A DNA stretch of 64,000 bases. Origin: Pontibacillus chungwhensis BH030062. Its GTDB lineage: Bacteria; Bacillota; Bacilli; Bacillales; BH030062. The stretch is from positions 1 through 64,000 of the forward strand of contig NZ_AVBG01000004.1 in assembly GCF_000770675.1 (NCBI RefSeq), given 5' to 3'. The notes below the pieces were generated by a model. It made no database searches. It was not told the DNA's origin and was given only the letters and a program-made list of their open reading frames with translations. Position numbers and translations under genes: made by a program. This document shows positions 60,816 to 64,000 of this stretch, in pieces; the stretch's first letter is position 1; every line of letters starts with the position of its first letter.

Positions 60816-62111
60816 CTATACCTGCTCCCCGCCTTTTTCAATTTCAGGGTAGGCTTCTCTCTCTAATTGTGACTTCGAAAATGTGGGCCGCTCACCCCAG
60901 ATAAAATTCTGTAGAACGATCCCCAGGAGTCCAATCATCGCCAAGCTTATCCCTATTCCCTTAAAAGCCAGCAGCACCCCAAATTGACTAATCAAAATTC
61001 CTCCAAGCAAAGGGCCTGCGATAAACAAGACACTTAAAGTAGAATCTACAATTCCCGATACCCTGCCAATCGCTTCTTGAGGTGGTTCTTTTTGAATCAA
61101 GTAATTGATGGCTGTAAAGGTTATTCCATTCCCTATACCGCCAATAATAGAAAGCCCTAAGGCTACAGTTACTAGGTTGAAGTGATCAAGGAAACCAAAC
61201 CCAAGAACCATGACTCCTATCAACGCACTACCCATGCCGAAGAACCATCCATACCTAAGGATTTCATCCAACCGATTTAAATAAAGGACCACAATAAGTG
61301 AACCCATCCCAATGCCAGAAATCGCCCACCCTGTTATTTCAGGTTTATTAGGAAACACCTCACTAAACAACGTTACGATTTGAGTATCAATCATTTGAAT
61401 CGTTAATGTGCTTACAATCCCAAACATCATGCTGGCAAAGAGGACCTGACTTTTTAAAACGATACGCCATCCTTCTTTCCATGAAGTGAGGAAACGAACC
61501 GCTTCTTTGCCCTCATCAACTTCATTCTCTCCAAGGTCTTGGTGCTTCACTTCTACCTTAAGTAAAATCAGCCCAGACAGTATAAAGGAGGCAGCGTTTA
61601 CTACTATGGATACTTCTGGTGAGAAGAAACCCGTTACGGAACCACCGATCAGGGGGCCTACAACTTTCATAAGTTGATATAAGCTTCCATTAATCGTTAC
61701 TGCCTTCATAATATCTTCTTCGAGTACGATGCTTCTCATTAATCCTTGTTGAGCAGGAAAACTAACTACTCCCACCGCGTTGCGCAAAAAAAGAACAGGG
61801 AGCGCAAACCAAGGTGAAGTGGTCAGTACGATCAACAGAGTCAGTCCTCCACGAATCCAGTCTGAGTATATCAGCACTTTCCGTTTATCTTTTCGATCTG
61901 CGAACACACCTGCAAACTGCCCTAACAAGATACTAGGTATGGCATACATAATTGGGATTAGCGCAATTAACATCGGATCTGCTTGCCAAGTATATCTGAA
62001 TAAAATAAGAACAGCTACAAAGTCAAACCAATTTCCAAGGTTCGATAGGGCATTGGCTAAAAAGTAAGGAACAAAATTTTGATTTCGCCATATGGAATTC
62101 TTCTTTTCCAT
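60816..62111 (-). CDS. MFS transporter, macrolide-efflux type
   Basis: 431 residues from the ATG at 62111 (GAGGAGG upstream), two codons after the first ATG. About 12 helices. MEKKNSIWRNQNFVPYFLANALSNLGNWFDFVAVLIL is followed by the motif A loop GVFADRKDKRKVLIYSDWIRG and VSFPAQQGLMRSIV. The group (MFS_3/TMS) includes macrolide exporters. Substrate unknown. Confidence 0.88.
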   Translation of the reverse strand: MEKKNSIWRNQNFVPYFLANALSNLGNWFDFVAVLILFRYTWQADPMLIALIPIMYAIPSILLGQFAGVFADRKDKRKVLIYSDWIRGGLTLLIVLTTSPWFALPVLFLRNAVGVVSFPAQQGLMRSIVLEEDIMKAVTINGSLYQLMKVVGPLIGGSVTGFFSPEVSIVVNAASFILSGLILLKVEVKHQDLGENEVDEGKEAVRFLTSWKEGWRIVLKSQVLFASMMFGIVSTLTIQMIDTQIVTLFSEVFPNKPEITGWAISGIGMGSLIVVLYLNRLDEILRYGWFFGMGSALIGVMVLGFGFLDHFNLVTVALGLSIIGGIGNGITFTAINYLIQKEPPQEAIGRVSGIVDSTLSVLFIAGPLLGGILISQFGVLLAFKGIGISLAMIGLLGIVLQNFIWGERPTFSKSQLEREAYPEIEKGGEQV

Positions 62112-62192
62112 CTCCATCCTCCTCTGATTTGTTCTTAATCACATCATAATGTGTGAATGTCAGAAGATTATCAGAGGAGAAATTTTAGGCTG

Positions 62193-63338
62193 CTATCCTA
62201 AGTGATCGTGTAATTGCTTATAAATCTTCTGCTCTAAATCTGAAAAATGAAATCTTTGAGCATACTGATCCATAAGATGTTGGTAACGCTCTGTAATGTT
62301 CCCTTTACTATTAAACTCTTTCATAAAGAAAAGAATAAGATTCACACTAATTAACTCACCTGGTGCGTAGCTCGCTTCCGTAAATTGCTTAAACCCTTTT
62401 TGGAACCACCTTTCTGCCCCTTCATGGTCATTTTTGTAGAGATAGTATATGCCTTTTATAATAAAGAAGGTGGACTGCTCTCTAGAATAAGGGTATTTCA
62501 CTAGTAATTGTTCCATTTCCAGTAGCTTTTCTTCTATTACTGAGCCGCTTTCTTTCAAAAATGCTAGATATAACTCTGCTAAGTAGAGGAGGGGGATAAA
62601 GCCCTCAAGTTTCTTATCATAAATCTCTTTCTTCGATTCCTGAAGCAATTGTTCGGCTTCTTCCAAATGCTTAGTAAAAATGAGAAGTGGTATACGATTT
62701 AAAAGTCTGATTTCATCTTTATGAAAACTCGGCATCTTCGGTGTATCCATAGCCTTTAAAAAGTAAGACAAACTCTTCTCTTGATCGGGCTGTATGTAAG
62801 AATAGATATGCAAAAGATAGTAGCACTTTTCCCAAAAGGTGACTTCCTCCGTTTCGACGAGTCCTTTAATATCCCCTTTCATGAACTGGAGATAAAGACG
62901 ACTCTGAGGATCTAATGTAACGCCAAATACGGATTGATTCTCTTCTAGAACCTTCAAGGCATCCCCTTGTCCATACAGGTGATATTTATGAAACAATGTT
63001 TTTACGTTTGTGGATACTTCACCATCTTTTGATAGAGGACTAACTTGAGTCTCTTTATGAACCCGCAAACGGTACCCCTTCCCTCTTACGGTTTCAATCT
63101 CAACCACAGAAGATAAAGGCTTAAGCTTTTTGCGAACTCGGTAGATGTGATCATCCACCGTTCTGTCTGTTGGGGCTTCTAAATTCCAAACCGCATCAAG
63201 GAGTTCATCTCTTGTGAATATTCTTGAAGGCCATTTATATAAGTATTGAAAGAGCTGAAATTCTCTTGGTAACAATTGAATGGAATATGTCCTGTATTTT
63301 ATAACACCTTCATTATGAAACAACGTAATTTCTCCCAT
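62193..63338 (-). CDS. OmpR-type winged-helix regulator with helical repeat C-terminus
   Basis: 381 residues from the ATG at 63338 (GGAGGGTGG upstream). Residues about 1-95 form an OmpR/PhoB DNA-binding domain (LLPREFQLFQYLYKWPSRIFTRDELLDAVW, then DRTVDDHIYRVRKKL, then VRGKGYRL). No receiver domain precedes it. Residues 120-381 are helical with TPR-like periods (YYLYKNDHEGAERWFQKGFKQF). Such SARP/BTAD-like proteins act as one-component activators. It may control the adjacent MFS gene, which lies 82 bases downstream in the same direction. Confidence 0.8.
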   Translation of the reverse strand: MGEITLFHNEGVIKYRTYSIQLLPREFQLFQYLYKWPSRIFTRDELLDAVWNLEAPTDRTVDDHIYRVRKKLKPLSSVVEIETVRGKGYRLRVHKETQVSPLSKDGEVSTNVKTLFHKYHLYGQGDALKVLEENQSVFGVTLDPQSRLYLQFMKGDIKGLVETEEVTFWEKCYYLLHIYSYIQPDQEKSLSYFLKAMDTPKMPSFHKDEIRLLNRIPLLIFTKHLEEAEQLLQESKKEIYDKKLEGFIPLLYLAELYLAFLKESGSVIEEKLLEMEQLLVKYPYSREQSTFFIIKGIYYLYKNDHEGAERWFQKGFKQFTEASYAPGELISVNLILFFMKEFNSKGNITERYQHLMDQYAQRFHFSDLEQKIYKQLHDHLG

Positions 63339-63407
63339 GTCTCCACCCTCCAAAAAGACTCAATATACTCTATACCAATTATTTCAAAACCTACTAAATC
63401 AGTCTAT

Positions 63408-63446
63408 AAAAAGACCGCAATTCCCTTTTAGAATTACGGTCTTTTT
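63408..63446 (-). terminator. Terminator of the pirin gene
   Basis: AAAAAGACCGCAATT pairs with GAATTACGGTCTTTTT (63408-63422 with 63431-63446, one bulge); bidirectional look. Confidence 0.82.
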
Positions 63447-63473
63447 CATTCGAACTAGATAGTATTTGTAGCG

Positions 63474-64000
63474 TTACACGGCAGGAGGTCCAAACTTCCC
63501 GTCCCTGAAATCCTGAAAAGCTTGTTTAATCTCTTCCATTGAATTCATAACAAAAGGACCATAAGGAACGATGGTTTCCTTAATTGGACGACCAGAATAA
63601 ACGAGCACTCTTGTTCGTCTTCTGTTTCCTTTCAGGTGAAGTGAGCTTGGTTTTTCTGAGTCTCCATTCTCTTGATAGCTTAACGTAGCAACGCCATGTT
63701 TTTTTAGAGTTGTGTTCTCTTCTCCAACTTCTACTTCCCCTGACAATACATAGATAAAAGCATTATGATCTTCAGGTAGTTCTAGTGTATACGATGCATC
63801 TTCTGTAAGGTTCACTTCAGATAACGTAATGGGAACAATAGATTCCATAGGTCCCTTTACACCGGCTACACCGCCAGAATATACCCTAATCGACCCTCCA
63901 TCGATATTGACAATAGGAGCATCTTCGGCATAAATGTTTTGATAAAGCGTCTCTGTTTGTTTCCTGTCCTGAGGAAGATTGAGCCATAATTGAAGGGTGT
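63474..64000 (-). CDS. Pirin family protein, partial
   Basis: The reading frame is open at the right end of the window; 174 codons of the C-terminal part are seen. LQLWLNLPQ and DRKQTETLYQNIYAEDAPIVN belong to the first cupin domain. GGVAGVKGPMESIVPITLSEVNL starts the second, and ALSGRPIKE-like LVYSGRPIKETIVPYGPFVMN with MEEIKQAFQDFRDGKFG closes it, all typical of pirins. Pirins are iron-binding cupins; some are quercetin dioxygenases. The N-terminal half with the metal site lies outside the window, so activity cannot be judged. An internal ATG at 63848 is not the true start. Confidence 0.88.
   Translation of the reverse strand, partial: TLQLWLNLPQDRKQTETLYQNIYAEDAPIVNIDGGSIRVYSGGVAGVKGPMESIVPITLSEVNLTEDASYTLELPEDHNAFIYVLSGEVEVGEENTTLKKHGVATLSYQENGDSEKPSSLHLKGNRRRTRVLVYSGRPIKETIVPYGPFVMNSMEEIKQAFQDFRDGKFGPPAV

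Noticed and set aside
1-64000. CRISPR arrays, tRNA or rRNA genes, complete IS elements
   Set aside because: No regularly spaced repeats, cloverleaf sequences, rRNA motifs or transposase frames were seen by eye.

Overview
The window looks like chromosomal DNA of a low-GC Gram-positive member of the Bacillaceae. The evidence is strong AGGAGG-type ribosome binding sites with frequent TTG and GTG starts, a qoxABCD aa3 menaquinol oxidase operon with B. subtilis-like subunit sizes, a T-box in front of argS, Zur-type boxes in front of a zinc-free S14 gene, and a CcpA-type cre site. A halotolerant genus such as Halobacillus or Pontibacillus is a guess. No rRNA, tRNA, CRISPR array, complete insertion sequence or prophage was seen.

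Left part (1-8140): an accessory island. A truncated DUF4386 gene and a small membrane-anchored protein are followed by a complete Gabija anti-phage module (gajA-gajB, minus strand), a broken remnant ORF, and a translationally coupled pair: a degenerate tyrosine-recombinase-like protein with a zinc ribbon, and an HNH endonuclease. Similar two-hairpin cassettes lie at both edges of this island. Then comes a galactoside-use locus (8141-15851): GH42 beta-galactosidase, sodium/solute symporter, divergent ROK repressor and GH36 alpha-galactosidase. Candidate ROK operators lie in the divergent promoter region. Glycerate kinase and small secreted or lipid-anchored proteins follow.

Middle part (18.7-38.3 kb): a MerR/SRPBCC pair; a small membrane protein with a cre box; qoxABCD with an extra downstream gene for a two-helix QoxD-like protein; a CaCA cation antiporter; a VOC protein; a secreted lytic transglycosylase-like multidomain protein; topB; a 42-codon conserved-looking small protein; an S41 peptidase; an M20 amidohydrolase; DoxX; a GNAT; and a stand-alone MurE with an altered substrate motif.

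Right part (38.4-64 kb): housekeeping and stress genes. An ABC-F ATPase has a leader peptide and four mutually pairing RNA segments ahead of two terminators, the architecture of antibiotic-inducible attenuation. Next are a TetR/metallo-beta-lactamase pair with two matching operators, APC permease/LysR, two MFS exporters, a run of small-molecule modifying enzymes (APH-like kinase, four GNATs, a deoxyribosyltransferase-like protein), T-box argS, a Zur-controlled rpsN2-FAD oxidoreductase operon, a decayed P-loop kinase, an OmpR-type winged-helix regulator with a helical repeat C-terminus, and a pirin gene cut by the window end.

Coordinates include stop codons. Starts were moved to the codon with the best ribosome binding site where this was clear. 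Family names come from recognition of motifs by eye, not from searches.
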